Part shown: piece after piece, positions 1-7,959 of the stretch
Layout of the letters: the number at the start of each line of letters is the position of its first letter
How positions within the stretch are numbered: position 1 is the stretch's first letter
DNA from: an uncultured Alphaproteobacteria bacterium
GTDB lineage: Bacteria; Pseudomonadota; Alphaproteobacteria; HIMB59
Direction: 5' to 3'
Assembly: GCA_902632575.1 (NCBI GenBank)
Contig: CACPCY010000001.1
Location: 1-64,000 of the forward strand
DNA length: 64,000 nucleotides
The notes under the pieces: generated by a model
Told to the model about the DNA's origin: nothing
The model's input: only the letters and a program-made list of their open reading frames with translations
Databases searched by the model: none
Program-made: the position numbers and the translations under genes

Positions 1-2
1 TC

Positions 3-170
3 TTTAAAGATTACTTTCAAGGAATGGAGGCTCGTGAATATTTATATGACCACATCGCCACTCGCATGCAAGAGTCATTAAAATCTAATGGAATCAATGA
101 AGTATTTCGAGATGTCATTGGTGAAGCAGAAAATCTTATAAAAAAGGTAAAAGCACATTATTTGAATTAA
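3..170 (+). CDS. 3' end of an unrecognised protein (cut by window edge)
   Basis: An open frame enters from the left edge and ends with TAA at 168-170, giving the last 55 residues. The tail is rich in Glu, Lys and Asn and looks helical (it contains DHIATRMQESLKSNG), with no motif I recognise. The start lies outside the window. A short gap separates it from the next plus-strand gene, so the two could be co-transcribed. No function can be assigned from this fragment. Confidence 0.55.
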   Translation, partial: FKDYFQGMEAREYLYDHIATRMQESLKSNGINEVFRDVIGEAENLIKKVKAHYLN

Positions 171-195
171 ATGAGTTGTTTAATTAATTATTCAT

Positions 196-558
196 ATGAG
201 TAAAGCGATAGATAACTTATACAGGATGTTTGATTACTTTACGGGTCGTTTTGAACCTGAAGATAGAGAGGAATATCTCGATGCTTTGAGCAGTTGTTTT
301 AATTTACAATTACCCTCAAGAATTGACGAGGATTTCAAAAAAAATAAAAACCTCGACCAAGAAATACCCATGAAATTCAAGAAGTGGCTCTGTCAGATAC
401 TTATTGAAGAGAATGGAGAAGTACAAATAGGAAAAGAGTTCTATGGTAATATGGAACCATTTAAAAACTTACCTGAAAAATACTTCTATGATGACTCCTC
501 TATTATGGATGCTTTCAAAAGAATCGCTGAAGCACAGTCAAAAGATAAATTAAATTAA
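196..558 (+). CDS. hypothetical protein, 120 aa
   Basis: An uninterrupted 120-codon frame that starts with ATG and ends in TAA. The product is soluble, charged and probably mostly helical, with no signal peptide, membrane segment or metal motif. It contains two cysteines well apart (SSCFNLQ and KKWLCQ). The next gene begins 7 nt after its stop, so the pair is probably one transcript. I do not recognise the family. It could be a small immunity-like or regulatory protein, but nothing in the sequence shows this. Confidence 0.6.
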   Translation: MSKAIDNLYRMFDYFTGRFEPEDREEYLDALSSCFNLQLPSRIDEDFKKNKNLDQEIPMKFKKWLCQILIEENGEVQIGKEFYGNMEPFKNLPEKYFYDDSSIMDAFKRIAEAQSKDKLN

Positions 559-565
559 TTTCTAA

Positions 566-988
566 ATGAAAATTAAGTTTCATTATTCAAGATCCTTTCC
601 GAACAATGGTGGAGAGATAAATATAAACACTAGATCCAATCACCTTTATTTTAAAAAAGAACCTGGCTTTGATATTTCAGAAGTTCCAAAAGAAATGAGA
701 GAAATATTTTATCAAAAAAAAGTTGAGATGAGTGACGAAATAAAAGAATTAATCTCAGATACGTTTAACAAAAACGATATTTGGGATTGGCCCAAAAATT
801 ACAATGAGGCATTGGGTTATGGAAGGATTATGGATGGAGATTTGTGGGAATTGAAAGTATCTTATGGGGAGAAGAAATTATATTCATATGGTCAAGTATA
901 TTACCCTGATGGTTATTTAAACTTAATTGGTATGTTTAGTAAGATATTTAATGTGAATTTTTATGAAGAGATAGATAATAACTATTAA
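566..988 (+). CDS. hypothetical protein, 140 aa
   Basis: An intact frame starting ATG only 7 nt after the stop of the previous gene, which suggests co-transcription. The predicted protein is soluble and rich in Tyr, Trp and charged residues (DIWDWPKNYNEA, GDLWELKVSYGEKK), a pattern typical of a small beta-rich domain. There is no signal peptide, transmembrane helix or cysteine pair. I do not recognise it, and the call rests on intact coding sequence and tight packing with its neighbour. Confidence 0.6.
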   Translation: MKIKFHYSRSFPNNGGEININTRSNHLYFKKEPGFDISEVPKEMREIFYQKKVEMSDEIKELISDTFNKNDIWDWPKNYNEALGYGRIMDGDLWELKVSYGEKKLYSYGQVYYPDGYLNLIGMFSKIFNVNFYEEIDNNY

Positions 989-1033
989 TTTGATGTTAGT
1001 TTGATAGCAACATTAAATTGACACCATTTAAAT

Positions 1034-1732
1034 TTAACGTTTGATCAGACGCAAGAATATAAAAAAGAAATTTCTCAGTGATAGAACTCTAATTATAGAA
1101 TTTGCCACATATGTGAGAGCAGCAGCATTTAAAACTCTCTTACATTGATCTATGTATTCGCTAGGAACATTTTCTTTTAAGATTGGCATTGCCCGATTAA
1201 AACTTGCATCATACTCACATTTTAAAGTAAATAGATTAATAAAAATCTCAATGCAAAAAAAAAGAAGAGCGATAATCGTAACAACTAAGGTTAAAGAAAA
1301 ACTATTAGTAAACGCAAATATTGGGCCAACTCCTAGCGTTACAATAGAGGATCCGATTGTTCGAAAAACAACAGTCTTTTCGAGTAGATCATGTCTTTGT
1401 ATCAAGGGTTTATAATTTTCTTTATGCTGTATTGCGTGTCCTACTTCATGAGCAATAATAGATAGGGCTGTGAGACTTTTTTTATTTAATAGCTCACTCT
1501 CAATGCCTATTGATTTATTTCTAGGATTATAAAAATTTTGCAAACTAACCTTTTGGGGTTCTATTTTTACTTCTTTTAGCCCCTTGTCGTTAAGTATTTT
1601 ATCTGCAAATTCTCTTCCTTTAAAAGGCATTAAATCTAATGTTTTATTATAATTTTGATATATGAAGCGAACATAGAAATATGGGAAATAAATTAAAAAA
1701 ATTAAAAATAATGGAAATAAGATTTTGATCAT
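1034..1732 (-). CDS. YugP-like zinc metallopeptidase, membrane-anchored
   Basis: The 232-residue product has an N-terminal hydrophobic helix (about residues 3-24), then a zinc-binding HEVGH motif (His95, Glu96, His99) within AHEVGHAIQH, two further hydrophobic helices (about 125-168), and a CEYDASFNRA stretch near 173-182. That last stretch matches the E-x-D-A-S-x-x-A segment of the YugP-type membrane peptidase family (Zn_peptidase_2). Family knowledge makes it a putative neutral zinc peptidase of the cytoplasmic membrane; the substrate is unknown. It stands alone, convergent with the gene on its left and divergent from the GTG-started gene on its right. M48 HtpX is the main alternative but fits less well because of the DAS motif. 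Confidence 0.75.
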   Translation of the reverse strand: MIKILFPLFLIFLIYFPYFYVRFIYQNYNKTLDLMPFKGREFADKILNDKGLKEVKIEPQKVSLQNFYNPRNKSIGIESELLNKKSLTALSIIAHEVGHAIQHKENYKPLIQRHDLLEKTVVFRTIGSSIVTLGVGPIFAFTNSFSLTLVVTIIALLFFCIEIFINLFTLKCEYDASFNRAMPILKENVPSEYIDQCKRVLNAAALTYVANSIIRVLSLRNFFFIFLRLIKR

Positions 1733-1779
1733 TTATTTATCTTTAATAAAATAATAAATATCATCAATAAAATTGAATT

Positions 1780-2268
1780 GTGAAATTAGAACTAAAATAT
1801 CTTAGCTTTTCTGAGTCCATAATGCCAGGCTTTAGTCAGATGTTTTTTGATGGAATTTTGTTGAATAACATTGAACTAATATCATTAAATGAACAACCTC
1901 ACACCTCTGAGATTAGATTTTCTATACTCGCACACAATAACATTGATAGTGATGACGACCCAGTTTTAGCAGAGTCTATGGTTGAATGTAGATATGTTCC
2001 TGATGATATGATTTTGGCTGAGCCAAGAGTTTTTGTCATGCTTTTTATTAGTAGCAATACACATGATAAGTTGATAAGAAAATTAAATCAATTCGAAAAG
2101 AGCTATTTAAATAATAAATTTTATTTCAATATTGGTAAATTATTAAAAGAAACAAAAGACGAAATTGTTGGTGATGATAGATTTATAATTAAAAAAAAAT
2201 TTAAAATACTTGATACAAAGGTTTTATTTGAAAACAATGATGATATCTACATTAAACATGTAGGATAA
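1780..2268 (+). CDS. hypothetical protein, 162 aa
   Basis: A 162-codon frame with a GTG start, divergent from the YugP-like gene across a 47-nt gap. The product is soluble and acidic, with strand-like segments (NNIELISL, TSEIRFSIL, RVFVMLFISS) and no signal peptide or membrane helix. I do not recognise the family. It ends just before an A+T-rich inverted repeat that may act as a terminator for the opposing gene. Confidence 0.55.
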   Translation: MKLELKYLSFSESIMPGFSQMFFDGILLNNIELISLNEQPHTSEIRFSILAHNNIDSDDDPVLAESMVECRYVPDDMILAEPRVFVMLFISSNTHDKLIRKLNQFEKSYLNNKFYFNIGKLLKETKDEIVGDDRFIIKKKFKILDTKVLFENNDDIYIKHVG

Positions 2269-2271
2269 AAA

Positions 2272-2300
2272 TATAAAAGTTTTTTTTATGTACTTTTATA
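2272..2300 (-). terminator. possible A+T-rich terminator hairpin
   Basis: Two perfect 9-nt arms, TATAAAAGT at 2272-2280 and ACTTTTATA at 2292-2300, flank an 11-nt loop in the gap between convergent genes. Read on the minus strand, the hairpin is followed by a short T-run, as expected for an intrinsic terminator of the gene at 2356-2775. The stem contains only A-T pairs apart from one G-C, so it is weak. Confidence 0.35.
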
Positions 2301-2355
2301 AAAATAATTGGTCTAAATATCTAATTTACAAATATATTGAAGAAGGGAAAATTAA

Positions 2356-2775
2356 TTATAACTTTTCACAAATTCCATATCTTAATACCAAAGAGTCGCC
2401 TGCATGATCAGCTACATGACCAAAAATTGATGCCCATGTAAACTCATTATTCAGAGTATTAAACATAAAAATTTGACCATATCTATTACTACAAGTTAAA
2501 TAGGCTAAATTGTTTACATTATCGTGACAAACAGTCGGTGCAAGATTTTCAGTATCAAAACTGCTAGGCATTCCTAAATCTTCACTTCTAATCTCATTAT
2601 TATCAATATCTATCTTTATTTCAAAGCTACCTTGATTAAAGTGGATTAGTTTATAATCATCTCCCATATAATGAAATCCACCAATATCATAATCAACACA
2701 TCTGTATAATTCTTGTTTCGCAAATAAATTAGAACTTACTAACAGTAAAATTATTATGAGAATTTTATTTTTCAA
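2356..2775 (-). CDS. small secreted protein, unknown
   Basis: 139 residues with a TTG start 2 nt after the stop of the TerB-like gene, so probably co-transcribed with it. Residues 1-19 form a clear Sec signal peptide (basic KNK, hydrophobic core, cleavage near LFA-KQ). The mature part has four cysteines (RCVDYD, PTVCHD, LTCSNR, GICEKL) that could form two disulphides in the periplasm. It ends close to the 2272-2300 hairpin. No family recognised. Confidence 0.6.
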   Translation of the reverse strand: MKNKILIIILLLVSSNLFAKQELYRCVDYDIGGFHYMGDDYKLIHFNQGSFEIKIDIDNNEIRSEDLGMPSSFDTENLAPTVCHDNVNNLAYLTCSNRYGQIFMFNTLNNEFTWASIFGHVADHAGDSLVLRYGICEKL

Positions 2776-2777
2776 AA

Positions 2778-3407
2778 TTAAATTGGTTTTACCCCCTCCT
2801 CTGCAAATATACCATTAGCGTAAGTCTTTGGTAATAATAGAGCTTTGGAAATATCGTGCAGCATCAAAAGTTCTTCACTTTGTATCACGCCATCTGCTTT
2901 AGAGATAGCAATCGCCCCTCTTAATACTCTCTCTTTGCCAGAATCATTTAAGTGTGCAGCTAGTGTGCTTGCAACCTGAACGGGAGAATAGTTTGTCTCT
3001 TTAGATTTTTCTATTTGTTCATTAACGAACTCCTCCGGCACTTCGCTGCCAATTATACTTTCAAAAGTATTTCTAATCTCTGTAATTTCCTCAGGTAATA
3101 AAACACCATCAGCATGAGCAATGCTAATCATAATATCTAATGTGCCAAAGTAGTACAGAGATCTAATTTTTTCTTCCTCAGCTTTAGGATCATGTTCTAA
3201 TACTGATTTCTTGTAAGTAGATTTACAGTCTTGGCACTCAACATAATCTCCCAAATCTTCAATGGGTACTAAAGGAACAAAAAAAAGTGATATCTTTTTT
3301 TGGACTTTTTTATGATCATATTTTTTGTAATCATTACACTCAGGGCAAAAAAATTCACCAGAATTTATACTTGAAGTACTACCTGCAGTTCCAAAAACAA
3401 AAAACAT
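2778..3407 (-). CDS. zinc-ribbon protein with TerB-like domain
   Basis: The 209-residue product starts with a short hydrophobic FFVFG stretch and a zinc ribbon made of two CxxC knuckles (FFCPECND about residue 18 and VECQDCKS about 59). The segment between them, including LFFVPLVPI, resembles the small zinc-ribbon domain often found at the start of membrane-associated bacterial proteins. Residues about 85-205 are helical and carry two repeats with IAHADGVLLPEE and ISKADGVIQSEE, the acidic ADG-x-x-x-x-E pattern of TerB-like domains. TerB-like domains are linked to stress response and membrane-associated complexes; the partner here is unknown. The next gene starts 2 nt downstream. Confidence 0.65.
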   Translation of the reverse strand: MFFVFGTAGSTSSINSGEFFCPECNDYKKYDHKKVQKKISLFFVPLVPIEDLGDYVECQDCKSTYKKSVLEHDPKAEEEKIRSLYYFGTLDIMISIAHADGVLLPEEITEIRNTFESIIGSEVPEEFVNEQIEKSKETNYSPVQVASTLAAHLNDSGKERVLRGAIAISKADGVIQSEELLMLHDISKALLLPKTYANGIFAEEGVKPI

Positions 3408-3486
3408 TAAATACTAAAAATTTTTATTCAATATATAGCATTTCACAATTTAATTTTCCATAATAATTAGGTCAATAATGTGAATA

Positions 3487-4008
3487 TTATTTTTTATTAG
3501 TTTTTTGTTTTGTTTTAGCAACTACAAAATCCATACAAGCTAAAATTAATCCGCTAATAACAAAAGTTAAATGTACTGCTATAAATGTATAAATTTCTTC
3601 TTTTGTGTATTTAGAAATATCAAAGAATAGTTTAAGTAAATGAATACCAGAAATTGCAACAATCGATGATATTAATTTTAATTTCAAACCACTAAAGTCG
3701 ACCGTTCCCATCCATGATGGCTTATCAACGTGATCTCCAATATCAATTTTTGATACAAAATTTTCATAGCCTGAAAATATTACAATTAACAATAAATTTC
3801 CTGTGAAAGATAAATCTATAAGAGTGAGAGCAAACAAAATCATCTCAGTCTCAGCAAAAACAAAGCCATTGGAGAAGAAACCAATTAGTTCACTTCCGAA
3901 AGTAATAAGTAAAAAAAATAAACAAATTACTAATCCAAAGTAAAAAGGTGCCATTAACCACCTTGAGGCAAACATCAATTTTTCTAAAGCTTCCTCAATA
4001 AAATTCAT
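3487..4008 (-). CDS. YqhA / UPF0114 family membrane protein
   Basis: The 173-residue protein has four predicted membrane helices (about 15-37, 50-76, 110-130, 140-162). Its opening segment EKLMFASRWLMAPFY is the hallmark of the UPF0114 (YqhA) family, and the length is usual for it. The family is widespread in proteobacteria and has no settled biochemical role. It starts 4 nt after the stop of the DivIC-like gene, so both are likely on one transcript. Family assignment is firm; function is unknown. Confidence 0.75.
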   Translation of the reverse strand: MNFIEEALEKLMFASRWLMAPFYFGLVICLFFLLITFGSELIGFFSNGFVFAETEMILFALTLIDLSFTGNLLLIVIFSGYENFVSKIDIGDHVDKPSWMGTVDFSGLKLKLISSIVAISGIHLLKLFFDISKYTKEEIYTFIAVHLTFVISGLILACMDFVVAKTKQKTNKK

Positions 4009-4012
4009 TTTT

Positions 4013-4297
4013 TTAATCTAATTTGAATAAAATTTCTCCATTTTCTGGTTCAGAAAATTGTTTTGATAGCTCATCTAAAAAATCATCACTCTCATTGCGT
4101 AAGGCATTCAAATCCATATCGATAGCCAATGTCTTTTGTTTTAAATTATAGTGAAAGTCTTGAAATAATTTTAATTCAAACTTATTAATAAGATAATTTT
4201 GGATATTATACCTACCGTTGAAAGTGTGGTAAGCTAGATAAAAAAGCAAAAGAATAAAAAATATATTCACCAATATTTTTGAATTAAAAAACCTCAT
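4013..4297 (-). CDS. possible DivIC/FtsB-like septum formation initiator
   Basis: 94 residues: a single N-terminal membrane helix (about 8-24), the short motif YHTFNGRYN after it, then a helical segment likely to form a coiled coil (about 34-75), and a Glu-rich end. This is the layout of the small bitopic cell-division proteins FtsB/DivIC, and alphaproteobacterial members carry a similar Y-x-x-x-G-x-x-G turn after the helix. The match is weak and the gene lies outside the usual eno-pdhA setting, so another small coiled-coil membrane protein remains possible. It is the first gene of a pair with the YqhA-family gene. Confidence 0.5.
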   Translation of the reverse strand: MRFFNSKILVNIFFILLLFYLAYHTFNGRYNIQNYLINKFELKLFQDFHYNLKQKTLAIDMDLNALRNESDDFLDELSKQFSEPENGEILFKLD

Positions 4298-4477
4298 TAC
4301 TACCTATTAAAATTTTAACATTGCCCTTTTGTAAAAGGACATAGACTTAAAATTTAACTGTTAATAAAATGTGGATATAATAAATAGATAATTAATTACG
4401 ATTATTCAAAATTATGAATGATAATTTTTAATTAATAAAAATATTAGAAATTTATTCATAACTTAATAGTACAATTA

Positions 4478-5368
4478 TCATAAACTTTCTTTTAAATAAT
4501 ATATATCTAATGCTGTATAAAGATAATCTTCAAAAAGTTCATAACAAAAATCAATTTCATAATATCCTGGATAGTAGAATGCATTTATTTCACCATCACA
4601 ATATTTAAAATTTATTTCTACGTCAGTTGGAAGTTGAATATGAAAATCATCAAACAATCTTTCAGATACTTTTTCTAATTCTTCTCTTAATAAACTAGGA
4701 TAAAAATCAACAACTTCACCAGTATTATCAATTTTTGGGTCATCATAGTTTATAATAAATTTTCCAATATATTCTGCACCAGCACCGTGCCACATGTCAG
4801 TTAGATATGCATTCCATGAATTCCAAATATCAGTATACATCCCAACCTCACAATCATAATCTAATTCATAATTTATATCTCTTGAAGAAACAAATTCTTT
4901 GAATACCTCTGGATTACCATCTTTCATACTACAAATAATGTTATAAAATCTTTTTTTATCATTTGAATGTACTCCAGACACATATTCAGTATCTCTGCCC
5001 AATAAAATTAAATAGAAATAATTATTAACAATTCCTTTTATGTAATTGTGATCATGAGATGAGTAATATTCGTAAGATTCTTCATTTTCATATTGCTCTG
5101 GTTTATGAATTAAATACATCGAGATAAAACTATCAGCCATATCTTCTTCTTGTCCAAAAGTTGGTATATCTAATATATCAATATAATAATGACCAATCTC
5201 ATGCATTAGTGTTGAAACAGAATTTGAAACTGCAAAATCTATAATTTCATCAAAATATATGTCAACAACACTGTCTTCAATATTATTTGAAGATGAGTCA
5301 TCTCCTCTATTTGCTTCAGCAAAGCTCAAAATAGGAATTAATAACAATAGTGCTTTAAGGGTTTTCAT
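4478..5368 (-). CDS. secreted DUF4344-like putative metallopeptidase
   Basis: 296 residues with a Sec signal peptide (1-19, cleavage near FAEA). Residues about 57-82 read MHEIGHYYIDILDIP then FGQEEDMADSF, the HExxH zinc motif followed by the G-x-E-x-x-x-A-D segment typical of DUF4344 putative metallopeptidases. Family knowledge therefore suggests a zinc-dependent periplasmic or extracellular peptidase, unproven for the family. The mature protein is rich in Tyr and Asp and acidic overall. The gene is divergent from the secreted protein at 5438 and stands alone on its strand. Confidence 0.7.
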   Translation of the reverse strand: MKTLKALLLLIPILSFAEANRGDDSSSNNIEDSVVDIYFDEIIDFAVSNSVSTLMHEIGHYYIDILDIPTFGQEEDMADSFISMYLIHKPEQYENEESYEYYSSHDHNYIKGIVNNYFYLILLGRDTEYVSGVHSNDKKRFYNIICSMKDGNPEVFKEFVSSRDINYELDYDCEVGMYTDIWNSWNAYLTDMWHGAGAEYIGKFIINYDDPKIDNTGEVVDFYPSLLREELEKVSERLFDDFHIQLPTDVEINFKYCDGEINAFYYPGYYEIDFCYELFEDYLYTALDIYYLKESL

Positions 5369-5437
5369 TTGTGTTAATATTAATTAACGATTATTATTTG
5401 TCCAATCAAAATGAACAGAAAAAGGGAAGAAACTAAA

Positions 5438-6361
5438 ATGATTAATTTTTTAGTTTTATCACTTTTAAAAATATTATTTTTTTTTCCATTGATATCAAAT
5501 GGTGAAATATTTGAGGGAGATGGCATTACTTGTTCAGAACAGGATATACAAAATGATAAACAACTTACTGGTCTAGTTTACTGTGAACAAAAAAATGTTA
5601 AATGGTTTTCCCATATAAAAAATCATAAATTTAACGGATATACTTTTCAATTATTTAATACTGGAGCCATGCTTATTTCTTATTTAGAAAATGGTTCTAT
5701 GAATAGTTTAGGTTACTATCAAAAAGAAAATTATGTTGAAATAAGTGAACACAAGAAAGCTGAAAGGAATGGTCTTGGATTACAAATATATGATATAGAC
5801 GATCCACTTGAATTATCCCGTACTTATCTATTTAAAAATAACGAAGTTGACACATCTTACCCGGTAAAAGAAGCATATTATGACCAAAATAATGATCGAT
5901 TTGTTCAAAAGTTATATTATGTGAATGATCAATTGAATTATTCTGATAAAAGTTTTTATTTTGAAATCACAAAATCAACTCTTAATAACGATTATAGGGT
6001 TTCATATATTACACAAATCAATGAATTAGGTATTTTTGATGGTTATGGTGTAAGAATTATTAATGGCTCTGATATTACATATGGCATATTCAAAAAAGGA
6101 GAGTTTATAAAAACTTTTGAAGAATCGGAGTTAACTAACTTTCCATTAGAATTCTGGGATTTCCAAACAACTTTAACACAATATAACAAATCATTTCTTA
6201 CATTTACCAATAACATTAATAAGTTTCTTGAAGAAGCGAGTAACAGTTTATCAATTTTTATAAATACAAATGAGTGGGATTTCTTATCTCAAAGAGACTT
6301 AGATAGTCTTAAAAAAAAATATGAAGTACAAATAAAAGAATTGCATGACTTTAAAGATTAA
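5438..6361 (+). CDS. secreted hypothetical protein, 307 aa
   Basis: A frame is open from ATG 5411, but ATG 5438 is preferred: a purine-rich GGGAAGA lies about 9 nt upstream of it and the protein then begins with a normal Sec signal peptide (MINFLVLSLLKILFFF, cleavage near SNG-EIF). The mature part contains repeated short strands with G-Y/N-G patterns (FNGYTFQLF, RNGLGLQIY, FDGYGVRII) reminiscent of loosely spaced MORN-like units, and a helical C-terminus. The resemblance is by eye only. No catalytic motif is visible. Confidence 0.6.
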   Translation: MINFLVLSLLKILFFFPLISNGEIFEGDGITCSEQDIQNDKQLTGLVYCEQKNVKWFSHIKNHKFNGYTFQLFNTGAMLISYLENGSMNSLGYYQKENYVEISEHKKAERNGLGLQIYDIDDPLELSRTYLFKNNEVDTSYPVKEAYYDQNNDRFVQKLYYVNDQLNYSDKSFYFEITKSTLNNDYRVSYITQINELGIFDGYGVRIINGSDITYGIFKKGEFIKTFEESELTNFPLEFWDFQTTLTQYNKSFLTFTNNINKFLEEASNSLSIFINTNEWDFLSQRDLDSLKKKYEVQIKELHDFKD

Positions 6362-6376
6362 AATATTTTTTTGGTA

Positions 6377-6550
6377 ATGGGTTTACTGAGAGCTTTAGGT
6401 CTAATTATATGTATTTTTGGTGTTATATCTATGCTATTTGAAATATTAACAATATCTACTATAGGTATAAACACAGCTACCTTAGTAAGATTTGTTTTTT
6501 GGATTATTTTGATAGTCGTTGGTTATAAATTATTTCAAAAAAAACAATAA
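6377..6550 (+). CDS. small two-helix membrane protein, 57 aa
   Basis: A short frame starting ATG 15 nt after the previous stop and ending TAA. The translation has two hydrophobic helices (about residues 3-24 and 37-51) separated by a Thr-rich turn and ends with basic KLFQKKQ, a topology typical of real small membrane proteins. It may be co-transcribed with the secreted protein upstream. There is no clear Shine-Dalgarno sequence. No family recognised. Confidence 0.5.
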   Translation: MGLLRALGLIICIFGVISMLFEILTISTIGINTATLVRFVFWIILIVVGYKLFQKKQ

Positions 6551-6614
6551 TCCCAATATAGATATATGCAAATAAGTTTAATTTTAATCTTTACCTAATA
6601 CACGTGAGGAAACT

Positions 6615-7157
6615 TTAAACTTGATTAGCTATGCAGGTATTATGAGCATCGTGCATTTTTTCTCCGAAATTTTCAAAACTCCAATTTTCTTCAGGGATAT
6701 CAAAATATTTTGCATACTCTTTTTGTATGGTCATAGTCATTAAATTGTCTTGCAGCATATCTTCATTCATTTTGATAAAATCTTTTGATAAAGGTATATT
6801 TGTAGCTACGTAGATCCCCGCAATTTCTCCTAAGCCAAATGGTGAAGTAAAACCAACACTCGCAAGTATATTTTGACCACCAAAATTTAAATTAATTTGT
6901 GGATCTTCAAAGATTTCCTTTAAAGGTGAGGGGTTGTCTTGCATGGTGTAAATGAAGAAAAAAACATTAAATTTACATCCATTGTCTTTATCAAAATTAA
7001 AGTGAATGCTATTTCCATGTTGGATTTCACCATTTTTTTTTAAAGTGATGAAATTTTCATCTTGATCTATTTGCCATGGATCAGCTAGAAGAAAAGTTGG
7101 TGTCAGCCAAATTGAGAAAATTAAAATGTATTTAAATATCACATTTAAATAGTACAT
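6615..7157 (-). CDS. secreted protein, unknown (W-x-I...C family)
   Basis: 180 residues with a long N-terminal hydrophobic segment (about 8-25) ending LLADPW, consistent with a signal peptide. The mature protein opens with WQIDQDENFITL, has a Cys in a strand followed by a hydrophobic run (GCKFNVFFFIYT), and closes with a helix containing one Cys (DAHNTC). The same overall layout is visible in the product of the gene at 7956-8558 and, more loosely, 11059-11586. Its ATG overlaps the upstream stop by 1 nt (TAATG). Function unknown. Confidence 0.6.
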   Translation of the reverse strand: MYYLNVIFKYILIFSIWLTPTFLLADPWQIDQDENFITLKKNGEIQHGNSIHFNFDKDNGCKFNVFFFIYTMQDNPSPLKEIFEDPQINLNFGGQNILASVGFTSPFGLGEIAGIYVATNIPLSKDFIKMNEDMLQDNLMTMTIQKEYAKYFDIPEENWSFENFGEKMHDAHNTCIANQV

Positions 7158-7570
7158 TAGTCCCAGAGTATTCCGAGTAAAACTCTAAGATCCTGCTGAT
7201 GACATTGAGGACAGTACAGATCTGGAATAGTTTCATTATCACTATCCTCTGGCATATACTCTCTCTCCTTTTGACATGACCTACAATAAGACTCTGTTTG
7301 AAATATAAGATCTCCTTGTTGGTTATATAATGTAAGGTGACACTTATTTTCTAATGAGTGGCATTTACTACACTGATAAAGAGAGTAACCTCGTGAATAA
7401 TGGGTATGAATTTGTTTTCGGTGCTTTAGGAGTTGTACTGTTTTTTTGTCATTGCCTCTAAGTGCATGGAGTATGTCATCAATATTTCCAAATAAAAAGC
7501 CAACTCCCATTGTGATCTCTTCAGATTTGTAATCACATTTTTGACATTCAATAAAATAGCTATGACCCAT
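7157..7570 (-). CDS. multi-zinc-knuckle protein, 137 aa
   Basis: The frame is open upstream to ATG 7687, but those extra codons would read through the tRNA-like sequence at 7613-7702, so ATG 7568-7570 (MGHSYFIEC) is the more likely start. The product has at least four CxxC-type knuckles (ECQKC, QCSKC, YCRSCQ, YCPQC) spread over its length with few hydrophobic segments, indicating one or two structural zinc sites. It overlaps the following secreted-protein gene by 1 nt. Function unknown; a small zinc-binding nucleic-acid or protein adaptor is possible. Confidence 0.6.
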   Translation of the reverse strand: MGHSYFIECQKCDYKSEEITMGVGFLFGNIDDILHALRGNDKKTVQLLKHRKQIHTHYSRGYSLYQCSKCHSLENKCHLTLYNQQGDLIFQTESYCRSCQKEREYMPEDSDNETIPDLYCPQCHQQDLRVLLGILWD

Positions 7571-7612
7571 AAGAGGTATTATAAGTTTTTTTGAAAACTC
7601 CCCAAATAGTTT

Positions 7613-7702
7613 TGGTGCAGCCGGATCAGGAGTCGAACCTGCATCTTCCCTTCCCGCAAGAAATCTCAGTGTGGGACGCTTTTCCATTTAAGCTAAGGCC
7701 GC
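7613..7702 (-). tRNA. tRNA-like sequence with aberrant anticodon arm
   Basis: Read on the minus strand, this 90-nt stretch begins GCGGCCTTAGCTTAAATGG and ends CGGCTGCACCA. Acceptor ends pair over 6 bp (one G-T), a D arm GCTT/AAGC encloses a GG-containing loop, and a T arm CAGG-TTCGACT-CCTG is present, followed by an encoded CCA. I could not fold a normal anticodon stem: the best hairpin in the middle (TCCC/GGGA plus CA/TG) has an 11-nt loop. Two extra bases follow the T stem. It may be a decayed type II tRNA, an unusual tRNA, or a tRNA-like RNA. No anticodon can be assigned. Confidence 0.35.
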
Positions 7703-7731
7703 ATAGGTAAATTTTAATTTCATCGAAAGTG

Positions 7732-7959
7732 TTATTTCCCATATTTAGGAATGACAGGGGGCTCGGGCTCCTCTAGCAATGTACATTGCTCTTTGTTAGC
7801 GGGTAATTCATCTAAAGGGCGTGTTACCCAGATGTGTGAAAAAATAATATCCCCGTTTTCATTTTGAAAGCATTTCTTACCAAAATGAAGTTGGCTGTGA
7901 TTTTGTTCATCTGCAACATACAAGAATAAAACTGCTGCTAGAAAATGTAAAAAAGTCAT
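7732..7959 (-). CDS. small secreted protein, 75 aa
   Basis: The start ATG overlaps the stop of the upstream gene as ATGA, typical of translational coupling. Residues 1-16 form a short hydrophobic leader (FLHFLAAVLFLYVA). The rest is hydrophilic with two cysteines (KKCFQN, EQCTLL) and a proline-rich end (EEPEPPVIPKYGK). This suggests a small periplasmic protein with one disulphide. No family recognised. Confidence 0.55.
   Translation of the reverse strand: MTFLHFLAAVLFLYVADEQNHSQLHFGKKCFQNENGDIIFSHIWVTRPLDELPANKEQCTLLEEPEPPVIPKYGK

Noticed and set aside
7571..7687. Upstream extension of the zinc-knuckle gene to ATG 7687
   Set aside because: These codons read through the tRNA-like sequence and give a Pro/Ala/Arg-rich peptide unlike the rest of the protein; ATG 7570 is the more natural start.
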